Assembly (NCBI GenBank): GCA_026394015.1
Contig: JAPKZA010000273.1
Location: 66,270-130,269 of the forward strand
Direction of reading: 5' to 3'
DNA length: 64,000 nucleotides
Source of the DNA: Acidobacteriota bacterium
GTDB taxonomy: Bacteria; Acidobacteriota; Terriglobia; Bryobacterales; Bryobacteraceae
The notes beneath the pieces are model-generated. The model was not told where the DNA came from. It worked only from the letters and a program-made list of their open reading frames with translations, and ran no database searches. Position 1 is the first letter of the stretch. The number at the start of each line of letters is the position of its first letter. Shown here in pieces: positions 40,588 to 50,415 of the stretch. The translations under genes and the position numbers were made by a program.

Positions 40588-40664
40588 GGGGACGTAGCTC
40601 AGATGGATAGAGCGGCCGCCTCCTAAGCGGCAGGCCGGCAGTTCGAATCTGCCCGTTCCCACCA
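40588..40664 (+). tRNA. tRNA-Arg (anticodon CCT)
   Basis: GGGGACGTAGCTCAGATGGATAGAGCGGCCGCCTCCTAAGCGG...GTTCGAATCTGCCCGTTCCCACCA; acceptor pairing and CCA encoded. Confidence 0.93.
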
Positions 40665-40726
40665 AGCACTCTCCTTAAGTCCGCAAATGTTGTCACGATT
40701 CCACGCCCTCCGGACACCTAATACCC

Positions 40727-41305
40727 GTGGCCATACCCGACAATAACGAAGTTACGCAACTCCTCGCCAACCTCCGTAGTGGCGAAAACCAGGCGCACGA
40801 TCAGCTCTTCCCCATTGTTTACAATGAGTTGCGGAAGATCGCCGCCAACTACATGCGCCGCGAACGCGCCGATCACACCCTCCAGGCCACCGCCCTCGTC
40901 CACGAAGCATACATGCAACTCGTCGACCAAACCCGGGTCACCTGGCAAAGCCGTGCCCATTTCTTCGGCGTCGCCGCCCAACTCATGCGCCGCATCCTCG
41001 TCGATCACGCCCGCACCCAAAACGCCCTCAAACGCGGCGGCGACGCCCAAAAACTCTCCCTCGACGATTCCCTCGGTCTCGCCTCCGGACCACCCGTCGC
41101 CTTCGACGAACTCGACGAAGCCCTGAATCGCCTCCAACAACTCGACCCCAACCAAGCCAAAATCGTCGAACTCCGTTTCTTCGGCGGACTCACCGTCGAA
41201 GAAGTCTCCGAAGTCATCGGCTCCTCCACCGCCACCATCGAACGCGAATGGCGAATGGCCAAGGCTTGGCTCCACGCCCAACTCACCGCCAAACGGCCTT
41301 CGTAA
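40727..41305 (+). CDS. ECF-type RNA polymerase sigma factor
   Basis: VTQLLANLRSGENQAHDQLFPIVYNELRKIAANYMRRERADHTLQATALVHEAYMQLVDQ; LDPNQAKIVELRFFGGLTVEEVSEVIGSSTATIEREWRMAKAWL. Confidence 0.92.
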   Translation: MAIPDNNEVTQLLANLRSGENQAHDQLFPIVYNELRKIAANYMRRERADHTLQATALVHEAYMQLVDQTRVTWQSRAHFFGVAAQLMRRILVDHARTQNALKRGGDAQKLSLDDSLGLASGPPVAFDELDEALNRLQQLDPNQAKIVELRFFGGLTVEEVSEVIGSSTATIEREWRMAKAWLHAQLTAKRPS

Positions 41306-41433
41306 AACAATTGATGGGTTTCCACCCCCAATTCCGCCCTACTCATTGAGCGGCTAATCGCCACTTACAGCCGTCGGAGGACACTGGGGCCGAATTAGAA
41401 GTTCAGCTCTTTCTGTTATCATCGGTCCTTCGA

Positions 41434-43908
41434 GTGACACCACAACGTTATAGCCAGGTCAAAAGCCTTTTCCAACTGGTCCTGGACCAACCACCCGACC
41501 AACGCCCAGCCTTCCTCGACAAAGCGTGCGGAGCCGATCGCACTCTCCACCACGAAGTCCGCCAACTCCTCGCCTCCGATTCCTCATCGGCCGACTTCCT
41601 ATCCCACCCCGCCGCCACTCCCGTCTCGCAGATCCTCCAACAAGCCGCCCGCGATCAGGAAGAAGCTCTCCCCCCCTCCATCGGCCCTTACGCCGTCCAA
41701 CGCCAAATCGGCGTCGGAGGCATGGGCGCCGTCTATCTCGCCTCCCGCGCCGACCAACACTACTCCAAGTTAGTCGCCATCAAAGTCATTCGCCGGGGCA
41801 TGGAGCAAGACCGCATCATCCAACGCTTCCGCCGCGAACGCCAAATCGTCGCCTCCCTCGATCATCCCAACATCGCCCGCCTCCTCGATGGCGGAGCCGC
41901 CGAAGACGGACGACCCTACTTTGTCATGGAGTATGTCGAAGGCCACCCCATCGACACCTTCTGCGACCAAAACAAACTCTCCACCGAAGCCCGCCTCCGC
42001 CTCTTCTGCGATGTCTGCGCCGCTGTCCACTACGCCCACCAAAACCTCGTCGTCCACCGGGACCTCAAACCCGGCAATATCCTCGTCAAACCGGACGGTA
42101 CCGTCAAACTCCTCGATTTCGGCATCGCCAAAATCCTCACCTCCGACTCGACCGCCACCACCGACAAAACCGCCACCTCCATGCGTCTGATGACGCCCCA
42201 ATACGCCAGCCCCGAACAAATCCGCGGGGAAACCGTCACCACCATCTCCGACGTCTACTTACTCGGCATCATCCTCTACGAGTTACTCACCGGCCATCGC
42301 CCCTACCCCCTCACCGACGGCATCACTCTCGAACAATTGAAAGCGATGTCCCAATCCGAACCCGAACCACCCTCCACCGCCATCTCCCGCGTCGTCCCCG
42401 GCCCCCACACCAAAAACCCCGCCACCATCTCCGCCACCCGCGAACCATCCCCCCATGTCCTCCGCCGCAAGTTGGCCGGCGACCTCGACGCCGTCGTCCT
42501 CAAGGCCCTCCGCCGCGACAGTAAAGAACGTTACCAATCCGCCGCCCAACTCTCGGACGACCTCCGCCACTACCTCGCCCTCGAACCCGTCTCCGCCCTA
42601 CCCGAAAGCCCCCTCTACCGCGTCCGCCTCTTCTTCGCCCGCAACCGCGCCCTCGCCCTCACCGCCTCCGCCGCCCTCCCCCTCATCCTCATCTTCGCCA
42701 TCTTCGCCGGCTGGCAAGCCCGCACCGCTCGCATCCAACGCGATCTCGCCGACCGCCGCTTCGAAGAAGTCCGCAAAATCGCCAACTCCTTCCTCTTCGA
42801 AGTCCACGACGCCATCGCCCCCCTCCCCAGCACCACCCCCGCCCGCCGCCTACTCCTCGCCAAATCCATCGAATACCTCACCAACCTGTCGAAGGAGGCC
42901 AACAACGACCCCACCCTCCAAACCCAACTCGCCGCCACCTGGGTCCGCGTCGGCAACCTCCAAGGAAACCCCAACTTCCCCCACCTCGGCGACCCCGTCG
43001 GCGCCCAGCAAAGCTACCAAAACGCCCTCCAACTAACCGCCGCGCCTCTCGACCGCGCCGCCGCCCACGAAGGCCTAGCCGACGTCGCCGCGGCCATCGG
43101 AGACCCCACCACGGCCCTCACCCATTACCAGAAAGCCCGCACTCTCCTCGAAACCAACCCCGCCCCGCCGGACGCCCTCATCACCAACTACCAAAACCTC
43201 AGCACCCTCCTCGCCCAAGCCGGTCACGCCTCCGAAGCCCTCGCTCTCCTTCAGAAAGCCCCCTCCACCACCAACCCCCGACTCCTCGCCCTCCAACAGG
43301 CCCGCCTCGCCGCCATCCACCCCACCGAAGCCCCTCAACACCTCACCACCGCCCTCACCCTCACCGAAGCCCTCCCCCCCAGCGCCGTCAACCAAAACGA
43401 CCTCGCCAACCTACTCCAAATCCCCAACCCCTCCCGCGCCCTCACCATCCGCCGTCAACTCGCCGCCGCCGACCCCCAAAACCTCCTCGCCAAACGCGAC
43501 CTAGCCACCGCCCTCCTCCGCCAATCCGACCTCCCCTCCGTCCAACTCGCCGTCTCCCTCTTCGATGAACTAGCCGCCCCACGCGACTTAGCCCAAGCGC
43601 GCCAACGCCTCGGCGACGCCCTCCTCGCCTCCAATCAACTCCTCGCCGCCGTCGAACAATACCGCCAGGCCCTCCAAATCACCCAAGCCCTCCCCACCAA
43701 AGACCCCCAATCCATCCTCCTCCTCGCCACCACCCACCGCCGTCTCGCCGAAGCCCTCCCCAAACTCGCCGACACCCAAAGCGCGCTCACCTCCGCCCGC
43801 CAAGCCGTCAGCCTCCTCGCCGACCTCCTCAAAACCGATCCCTCCTCCACCCTCTTACAACGCGAACAGACCCAGGCCCAAACCACCCTCCAAGCCCTAC
43901 CAAAATAA
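41434..43908 (+). CDS. Serine/threonine protein kinase with C-terminal TPR-like repeats
   Basis: IGPYAVQRQIGVGGMGAVYLASR, VVHRDLKPGNILVKPDGTVKLLDFGIAK, TPQYASPEQIRGE; TM segment then TPR-like region. Confidence 0.93.
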   Translation: MTPQRYSQVKSLFQLVLDQPPDQRPAFLDKACGADRTLHHEVRQLLASDSSSADFLSHPAATPVSQILQQAARDQEEALPPSIGPYAVQRQIGVGGMGAVYLASRADQHYSKLVAIKVIRRGMEQDRIIQRFRRERQIVASLDHPNIARLLDGGAAEDGRPYFVMEYVEGHPIDTFCDQNKLSTEARLRLFCDVCAAVHYAHQNLVVHRDLKPGNILVKPDGTVKLLDFGIAKILTSDSTATTDKTATSMRLMTPQYASPEQIRGETVTTISDVYLLGIILYELLTGHRPYPLTDGITLEQLKAMSQSEPEPPSTAISRVVPGPHTKNPATISATREPSPHVLRRKLAGDLDAVVLKALRRDSKERYQSAAQLSDDLRHYLALEPVSALPESPLYRVRLFFARNRALALTASAALPLILIFAIFAGWQARTARIQRDLADRRFEEVRKIANSFLFEVHDAIAPLPSTTPARRLLLAKSIEYLTNLSKEANNDPTLQTQLAATWVRVGNLQGNPNFPHLGDPVGAQQSYQNALQLTAAPLDRAAAHEGLADVAAAIGDPTTALTHYQKARTLLETNPAPPDALITNYQNLSTLLAQAGHASEALALLQKAPSTTNPRLLALQQARLAAIHPTEAPQHLTTALTLTEALPPSAVNQNDLANLLQIPNPSRALTIRRQLAAADPQNLLAKRDLATALLRQSDLPSVQLAVSLFDELAAPRDLAQARQRLGDALLASNQLLAAVEQYRQALQITQALPTKDPQSILLLATTHRRLAEALPKLADTQSALTSARQAVSLLADLLKTDPSSTLLQREQTQAQTTLQALPK

Positions 43909-44925
43909 CTAGTCTCCGCTCGCCCGCCGAGCCGACCCCGCCATCCCCATCGCCCGACCCACCGGCTTCCGCTGCGGCAGACCCATCTCCGCCCGAATCG
44001 CCGAATTCACCCGCACACACAAATCCATATTTTCCCGCAGCTCCTCCAACCCGCTCTCCTCCCCTTCAAACCGAACCTCTCCCCCTACCCGGCCCAACAC
44101 CCCATGCCGCAAACCCAACTCCAACAGCTCCAACTCCGCCGAAAACCCCTCCCCCTCTAAAAACTCAAACTCGGCCTGACTAGCCGCCGCCAACTGATTC
44201 TTCACCATCTTCAACACCACCCGTCGCCCCACCTTGCCCCCCGCCACCTCCCGTAAATCCGCCCGCACCGCCGCATGCAGCTTCAATCCCCACCCACCGG
44301 TCGAAGTCTCCGTGTACCCAAACCCGTGGTAAGCCCGCACCTGGTTCAGCAGCAACAAACAAGCCGGACTCTGCGCCATCACCCGTGCAATCCGCCGCAG
44401 TCCATTCGACAACATCTCGCTATGCCCAAACGTCGGCCCGTCCAGCAACGAACCTGCCAACTCCGCCGCCGGAGCCAACGCCGCCACCGAATCCACCACC
44501 ACCAAGTCCACACCCTGGCTCGAAACCAGCCGCTCCACCATCCGCAGCGCCTGCTCCCCGCCGTCCACCTTCAAAACCACCAACTGCTCCACGTCGACGC
44601 CCAACTGCCGCGCGTAACCAGCGTCAAACGTACACTCCACGTCCACCAACGCCGCCGTCTGCCCCTCCGCCTGCGCCGCCGCAATCACCTGCAACGCCAA
44701 CGTAGACTTCCCCACCCCCGCCGGCCCAAACAACTCCACCATGCGCCCACGCGGCAACCCGCCGATCCCCAGCGCCGCGTCAATGCCGATCGAGCCGCTA
44801 GGGATAACTCCCGACACGGAACGTCCGCGCACACCAAATGCGGCTGCGTGCCGCAGTTCTGTTTGTAGACGGGTATCCCACAGGCCAAGTTGGCCCGTCA
44901 AACCCCGCGTCGAATTGTTTTCCAT
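43909..44925 (-). CDS. Divergent RecA-like recombinase
   Basis: GPAGVGKSTLALQVIAAAQ (Walker A), LVDVECTFDAGYARQLGVDVEQLVVLK, VDLVVVDSVAALAP, LLLLNQVRAYHGFGYTETSTGGWGLKLHAAVRADLRE. Confidence 0.85.
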   Translation of the reverse strand: MENNSTRGLTGQLGLWDTRLQTELRHAAAFGVRGRSVSGVIPSGSIGIDAALGIGGLPRGRMVELFGPAGVGKSTLALQVIAAAQAEGQTAALVDVECTFDAGYARQLGVDVEQLVVLKVDGGEQALRMVERLVSSQGVDLVVVDSVAALAPAAELAGSLLDGPTFGHSEMLSNGLRRIARVMAQSPACLLLLNQVRAYHGFGYTETSTGGWGLKLHAAVRADLREVAGGKVGRRVVLKMVKNQLAAASQAEFEFLEGEGFSAELELLELGLRHGVLGRVGGEVRFEGEESGLEELRENMDLCVRVNSAIRAEMGLPQRKPVGRAMGMAGSARRASGD

Positions 44926-45016
44926 ACCAGAGCTTCTCTAGTGTCCTTCAAACACCGTAGTTCTGGATCTCAGAAAACCCTCACCCCTCTCTAAGACTTG
45001 CCTGCCGCAAGTCCCC

Positions 45017-46285
45017 CTATGCGCGTGGAGCCGTACCCGCCTCAACCGGTCGGAATTGCCCCATCAATAGATGCAAAGCCAGAACCCCGGTCAGATGAAA
45101 CAGCCCGAAAGTCAGAAAAATTGGCTTATAACCCACTATCGGGATCAAAACCCCCGGCAACCAAGTAGCAAACAGTACCCCCCCCAGGCTACCCGCAAAT
45201 CCCCCGATCCCCGTCACACTCGCCACCGCCGGCCGAGGAAACACATCGCTCACCACCGTATACAAATTCGCCGAAAACCCCTGGTGCGCCGCCGTCGCCA
45301 AACTCATCAACGCAATCGCCAGGAGAGGGCTATCCGCCAAAACACTACAAACCGCCACCGGCATACACGCCGCGCAAATCAACATCGTCACCTTCCGCGC
45401 CTTCCCCACCGCCATCCCCCGCCGCATCAGAAACCCCGATAACCACCCTCCTCCCACACTCCCAATGTCCGCCATCAAATAGATCACCGGCAGCACCCAA
45501 CCCACCTTCTTCATATCGAACCCCCGTACGTCATACAGATAAATCGGCAACCAATAGCTGTAAAACCGCCACACCGGGTCGCTCAAGAACTTCCCCAGCG
45601 CAAACCCCCACGTCTCCTTCTGCCGCAAAGCATCCATCCAACCAATCACCGGCTCCGCCTCGGAACTCGTCACGTCCGACACGATATACGCCCGCTCCGC
45701 GTCATTCAACGACTTGTGATCCGCCGGCAACCGATAGCTAAACCACCAAATCACCATCCAAATAAAACCCAACGATCCGGTAACCAAAAAGCAACCCTGC
45801 CACCCAAACCCGGCGACCATGTAAGCGAACACCGGCGGACCCACCATCGCCGCCACGTTCGTCCCCGCGTTAAAGATCCCCGTCGCAAACGCCCGGTCCC
45901 GCTTCGGAAACCACTCCGCCACGCTCCGGATAGCAGCCGGAAAGTTCCCCGCCTCCCCCAACCCCAGCATCCCCCGCCAAAACCCAAGCTCCAAGGGAGT
46001 CTTCGCAATCGAATGCAACACCGCCGCCACCGACCACCAAGCCACCGCCACCGTATACCCAATCCGCGTCCCGTACCGTTGCACGAACTTGCCCATGATC
46101 AAAAACCCGATCATGTACGTCATCTCGAACGCCAGCGTCAACCGCCCGTACGTCGGGTCGTCCACCAGCATGTCTTTCCGAATCTCCGGCACCAGAATGC
46201 CGAAAGCGATCCGATCCAGATAGTTGATCGTCGTCGCCACAAAAAGCAGCGTCAGAATCCACCAGCGAACCCGAGTTGGAGGCAT
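45017..46285 (-). CDS. MFS transporter (ACS/hexuronate-like)
   Basis: VRWWILTLLFVATTINYLDRIAFGILVPEIRKDM; RGMLGLGEAGNFPAAIRSVAEWFPKRDRAFATGIFNAGTN. Confidence 0.88.
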   Translation of the reverse strand: MPPTRVRWWILTLLFVATTINYLDRIAFGILVPEIRKDMLVDDPTYGRLTLAFEMTYMIGFLIMGKFVQRYGTRIGYTVAVAWWSVAAVLHSIAKTPLELGFWRGMLGLGEAGNFPAAIRSVAEWFPKRDRAFATGIFNAGTNVAAMVGPPVFAYMVAGFGWQGCFLVTGSLGFIWMVIWWFSYRLPADHKSLNDAERAYIVSDVTSSEAEPVIGWMDALRQKETWGFALGKFLSDPVWRFYSYWLPIYLYDVRGFDMKKVGWVLPVIYLMADIGSVGGGWLSGFLMRRGMAVGKARKVTMLICAACMPVAVCSVLADSPLLAIALMSLATAAHQGFSANLYTVVSDVFPRPAVASVTGIGGFAGSLGGVLFATWLPGVLIPIVGYKPIFLTFGLFHLTGVLALHLLMGQFRPVEAGTAPRA

Positions 46286-46371
46286 CAGGCAATCATACAC
46301 TCCCGACGCCTGTTACCCCCAACTCCCCATTCCGCCAGATTCACCACGAAAACCAACTACGAACAACTGGG

Positions 46372-46970
46372 CTACTTGCGGCGACGGGCCACCAAGCCCA
46401 CGCACAACCCCAAACCGAGCATCACCAGCGTGCTTGGCTCGGGCACCGCGGAACCGCCAAGTGTTGCCGTGAACGTAGTTGGAGCTGTAAAGGTAGAAAT
46501 AACCACCGGCCCTAGATTAGTCGCCGTGGATCCTGACGCAAACTGCGTCGCCGAAAGCGGACCGATACTGCTCACCACGTTCCACGCCCCAGAACCGGCT
46601 ACCTCAAACGTCTGACCAATAAAAGCATCGACATTCGTAAGACCAACGCGGTTAGGCACGCCATAATTAGCATTAACCGAATACATTTGAATACTTGCGG
46701 TCGCTGTGGCAAATCCGTTGATGGTGAAAGACATCGATGAAAGCGGGACGGCCGGAAGGTTATTGGCGGTCACGGTTGTCAAACCTACGGTGTCACCGAC
46801 CCCCATAATCGTGAAAGCCTGGTTCGTAAAACCCGTTCCATTCACGGTGCCAGACACACTTCCCGACAGGGTGTAAGTAATCGGAGCCGCCTGCGCATTC
46901 TGCGGCATAACCCCGATGTCACTAGCGCAACAAGACCACTCAAAACCGAAACAAAAGGAGATCGAAGCAT
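46372..46970 (-). pseudogene. PEP-CTERM protein with probable frameshift in the signal peptide
   Basis: C-terminus VPEPSTLVMLGLGLCVGLVARRRK; signal-like MLRSPFVSVLSGLVALVTSG from 46970 lies in a different frame from QNAQAAPITYTLSGSVSG. Confidence 0.55.
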
Positions 46971-47046
46971 AAAGACAATACCTTAGGCCAGAAGGCTAAC
47001 AGCAGGCTAACACGCCTCCCGATCCTCTCGCCTCCCCCGCGGCGGC

Positions 47047-47475
47047 CTATCCCAGCACCGTCACCCCTAACCCCGGAAACTCCCGAAACCCCTGATCAAA
47101 AGTCACCAACCGCCGCCCCGTACTCAACGCCAAAGCCGCCAAATAGCCGTCATTCACAAGCTGCGGAGTCGGCTGCGCATACCGCCACATCATCGGCAAA
47201 ATAACCCCAATCTCTGCACCTTCCTCCACCCAGGCCACCCGGACATCCCCCATAACATCCTGCAACATCCGCCAACCATCCGCCGCGCTCATCGTCTCTT
47301 CGCCCATCACGCGGCGGGTCGCCAACAGCCGAATCACACTAAGCTGCACACTCCGGCAGATTCCCAACTCCCCGTCCCCGAGCCCTTCACTCCAACGGGA
47401 AGCAGCCACATGATGCTTGTGCTGAACCGCAAACATCGCCAACAGCACGTTCACATCAACCAAACAGGAGTTCAT
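47047..47475 (-). CDS. PIN-domain toxin (VapC-like)
   Basis: CLVDVNVLLAMFAVQHKHH; ALALSTGRRLVTFDQGFREFPGLGVTVL. Confidence 0.85.
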   Translation of the reverse strand: MNSCLVDVNVLLAMFAVQHKHHVAASRWSEGLGDGELGICRSVQLSVIRLLATRRVMGEETMSAADGWRMLQDVMGDVRVAWVEEGAEIGVILPMMWRYAQPTPQLVNDGYLAALALSTGRRLVTFDQGFREFPGLGVTVLG

Positions 47476-47686
47476 CTAGCTCTTCGCTCGAAAACACAGG
47501 AATCTCCGGACCACCCGCACTCCCCACCGTAGGCCACGGACGCCGCTCCTTCGTCTCCACCTTCCCCCCAGCCAACTTCATCTCCAACGCCATCACGAAA
47601 AACTCCCGCATACTCTTTCCCTCGCGCGCCGACTCCACCTTCACCCGCCGCATCAATTCATCCGACAACTCTACAGTAGTCCTCAT
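47456..47686 (-). CDS. Ribbon-helix-helix antitoxin (VapB-like)
   Basis: MRTTVELSDELMRRVKVESAREGKSMREFFVMALEMKL; overlaps the PIN toxin. Confidence 0.8.
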   Translation of the reverse strand: MRTTVELSDELMRRVKVESAREGKSMREFFVMALEMKLAGGKVETKERRPWPTVGSAGGPEIPVFSSEELDELLFG

Positions 47687-47687
47687 A

Positions 47688-47703
47688 TGGCACAATTATG
47701 CCA
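47688..47703. promoter_or_regulatory. Palindromic candidate operator of the VapBC-like module
   Basis: TGGCACAATTATGCCA (TGGCA/TGCCA arms) immediately 5' of the antitoxin ATG. Confidence 0.5.
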
Positions 47704-47727
47704 CACCCCCTGCAAAACCACAATCCC

Positions 47728-47839
47728 CCCCATCAAACAAAAGCTCCTCCAACTCCGCACTCGAAAACACCGGGATACGCGGCCCATCCGAGCCCCCCAC
47801 AGTCGGTGGTTCCCGACGAACCCCCAGCTCAACAGTCAC
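47728..47839 (-). pseudogene. Internally deleted second VapB-like antitoxin remnant
   Basis: Reverse-strand VTVEL-GVRREPPTVGGSDGPRIPVFSSAELEELLFDG versus intact MRTTVELS...ERRPWPTVGSAGGPEIPVFSSEELDELLFG. Confidence 0.7.
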
Positions 47840-47875
47840 TAGTTCAACAACTTCCCTCGGAATTCACATATGCCA

Positions 47876-48805
47876 CTATTGTGCCATATTCCCCGCCCGC
47901 ACCAACCGATCCCGAACCCCGTCCCATCCCCCCCCCTCCGGCACCGCCTCCACCACAATCTCCTCCAGCCCCGCCGCATCCAGCAAATGCAACGCCTCAT
48001 ACAACCCCGCCGCGTACCCCCCCGCCTCCGCCGGCAGCCTCACCGCCATCTCCGCCTCACACTCCCGCGTATGCCACAAATACCCGGACGCCCTCCCCGG
48101 CTCCCCCACCCGCAACCGCGTCTCCGGCGCATAATGCCGAGCATGCATCCCCGGCGCCGCATGAGCCTCCCCCTCCGCAACCTCCCCCAAAACCTCCACC
48201 GTCCCAATAACCGCCTCAATCTCCGCCCGGCTCACCATCCCCGGCCGCAACAAAACCGCCCTCCCCCCCACGAGCGACAACACCGTCGACTCAATCCCCA
48301 CGGCACAAGCCCCCCCGTCCAACACCATATCCACCGCCTCCCCCAACCCCGCCCGCACATGCTCCGCCCGCGTCGGCGACAATCCCATAAACTTGTTCGC
48401 ACTCGGAGCCGCCACCGGCACCCCCGCCAGTCGAATCAACTCCGCCGCCACCGGATGCGCCGGATGCCGCACCCCCACCGTCCTCAACCCCGCCGTCACC
48501 GAATCCGGCACCAAGTCCCGCTTCTCCAATACCAACGTCAACGGCCCCGGCCAAAACGCCGCCGCCAACCGTTCCGCCGCCTCCGGCCACTCCGCCACCA
48601 CCGTCCGAGCCATCGCCACACCCGCCACGTGAACGATCAAAGGAGACGTCGCCGGTCTCCCCTTAGCCGCGTAGATCTTCCCCACCGCCACCGGGTCAAG
48701 AGCATTCGCCCCCAACCCATAAACCGTCTCCGTCGGAAACCCGACCAACCCCCCGCCCCGCAGCACTTCCGCTGCCCTCTCCAACTCAATCTTCGGAATC
48801 ATCAT
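47876..48805 (-). CDS. L-threonylcarbamoyladenylate synthase (Sua5/YwlC/YrdC)
   Basis: AEVLRGGGLVGFPTETVYGLGANALDPVAVGKIYAAKGRPATSPLIVHV; PSANKFMGLSPTRAEHV; C-terminal Sua5 region GMHARHYAPETRL. Confidence 0.92.
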   Translation of the reverse strand: MMIPKIELERAAEVLRGGGLVGFPTETVYGLGANALDPVAVGKIYAAKGRPATSPLIVHVAGVAMARTVVAEWPEAAERLAAAFWPGPLTLVLEKRDLVPDSVTAGLRTVGVRHPAHPVAAELIRLAGVPVAAPSANKFMGLSPTRAEHVRAGLGEAVDMVLDGGACAVGIESTVLSLVGGRAVLLRPGMVSRAEIEAVIGTVEVLGEVAEGEAHAAPGMHARHYAPETRLRVGEPGRASGYLWHTRECEAEMAVRLPAEAGGYAAGLYEALHLLDAAGLEEIVVEAVPEGGGWDGVRDRLVRAGNMAQ

Positions 48806-49917
48806 CCGACCCAGCCACCTTCCCGGTCCGCTTCCAAACCAGAAACGCGTGAATCAAATCCCCCAGATCGCCATCCAGCACCCGATCCACATCGCCAATC
48901 GACTTCTTCGTCCGATGGTCCTTAATCATCCGATACGGCGCCAACACATAACTCCGAATCTGGCTCCCGAAATTGATCTCCATCTTCGTGTCTTCCAGCT
49001 TCCGCTCTTCCACCCGCCGCTTCGCCAGCTCATGCTCGTACATCCGAGCCTTCAACTGCTTCAACGCCGTCGCCCGATTCTTATGCTGGCTCCGTTCGCT
49101 CTGGCATTGCACCACAATCCCCGTCGGCATATGCGTCATCCGCACCGCGGACTCCGTCCGGTTCACGTGCTGCCCGCCCGCCCCGCTCGCCCGAAACACA
49201 TCAATCTTCAAGTCATCCGGCTTCACTTCAATGTTGATATCGTCATCCACCAGCGGAATCACGAAAACGCTGGCAAACGAGGTATGCCGCCGCGCCGCCG
49301 AATCAAACGGAGAAATCCGCACCAACCGATGCACCCCAATCTCACTCTGCAACAGACCGTACACGTTCTCGCCCGTAATCTCCACGGTCGCCGATTTGAT
49401 CCCCGCACCTTCGCCTTCCAACCGATCCGTCACGTCGCATTGAAAGCCATTCCGCTCCGCCCACCGCAAAAACATCCGCAGTAGCATCTCGGCCCAATCC
49501 TGACTCTCCGTCCCGCCCGCGCCCGGATGAACCGTCAAAATCGCGTCCCGATGATCATTCTCACCGTTCAGCAACATCCCAGTTTCCAACTGACCCAAAC
49601 GAGCCGCCAGCCGGTCCAACCCCGCTCCAATCTCGCTCCCCACCGACTCACCTTCACGCCCAAGCTCGAACAAAGTATCTAACTCGTCCGTCATGCCCAG
49701 CACTTCGATATCCTCGGCCACCGCCTTCTCCAGGCGCTTCCGCTCCTGCATCACCCTCTGGCTGTTCTCGGGATTATTCCAAAACCCCGGCGCCGCAATC
49801 ACTTCCTCAGTCGACTCGAGCTGTAACCGCTTCGCGGCAGCGTCAAAGATAGCTCCGCACAGCGATGGCCTGCTGGCGGAGCGGACTGTACTCCCTATCA
49901 AACTCTTCGAGTGTCAT
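48786..49917 (-). CDS. prfB: Peptide chain release factor 2 with programmed +1 frameshift at an in-frame TGA (49843-49845)
   Basis: Zero frame MTLEEFDREYSPLRQQAIAVRSYL-TGA at CTTTGAC, then +1 frame DAAAKRLQLESTEEVIAAPGFWNNPENSQRV...GAGGQHVNRTESAVRMTHMPTGI. Confidence 0.93.
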
Positions 49918-49924
49918 CACTCTC

Positions 49925-50383
49925 TTATTTTAACCTGTCTCGCAATGCCTGCTCCAACGCCGGGCTCTTCATCCCCGCTTTCCTTGCTTCTTCCACCGCC
50001 TTCTCCACCCCCACACCCTTCTCCTTCGCCTGAAAAAGCCCCCAAACATAACCCACCCGATTCGACGACGCGCAATGCAACACAACCCGCCCCTCCGGCT
50101 TCGCCCCCGCCAACAGCTTCATCAGTCCCGCCAACTCCTCGTCCTTCGGCGGCGCCGTCGCTAAAAACGGCACACTCAAATACTGCATCCCCGCCTTCTC
50201 CACAATCCCCTTCTCATCCAACCCCAACTTCGACATCTCATCGTCCGTCCGCAGGTTCACCACCACCTTCACCCCATCCTTCTTATAAGCGGCCAACTGC
50301 TCCGCACTCGGCTGCCCACTGAACACAACGTCCTGTCCCCAAGACATCATCACCACCAAGAAGAACACCGAAACAATTCTCAT
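49925..50383 (-). CDS. Secreted protein tyrosine phosphatase-like protein
   Basis: VFSGQPSAEQLAAYKKDGVKVVVNLRTDDE; VVLHCASSNRVGYVWGLF. Confidence 0.7.
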   Translation of the reverse strand: MRIVSVFFLVVMMSWGQDVVFSGQPSAEQLAAYKKDGVKVVVNLRTDDEMSKLGLDEKGIVEKAGMQYLSVPFLATAPPKDEELAGLMKLLAGAKPEGRVVLHCASSNRVGYVWGLFQAKEKGVGVEKAVEEARKAGMKSPALEQALRDRLK

Positions 50384-50415
50384 GACCAGAGTCTCTCACA
50401 CCAAAGAAACGAATC

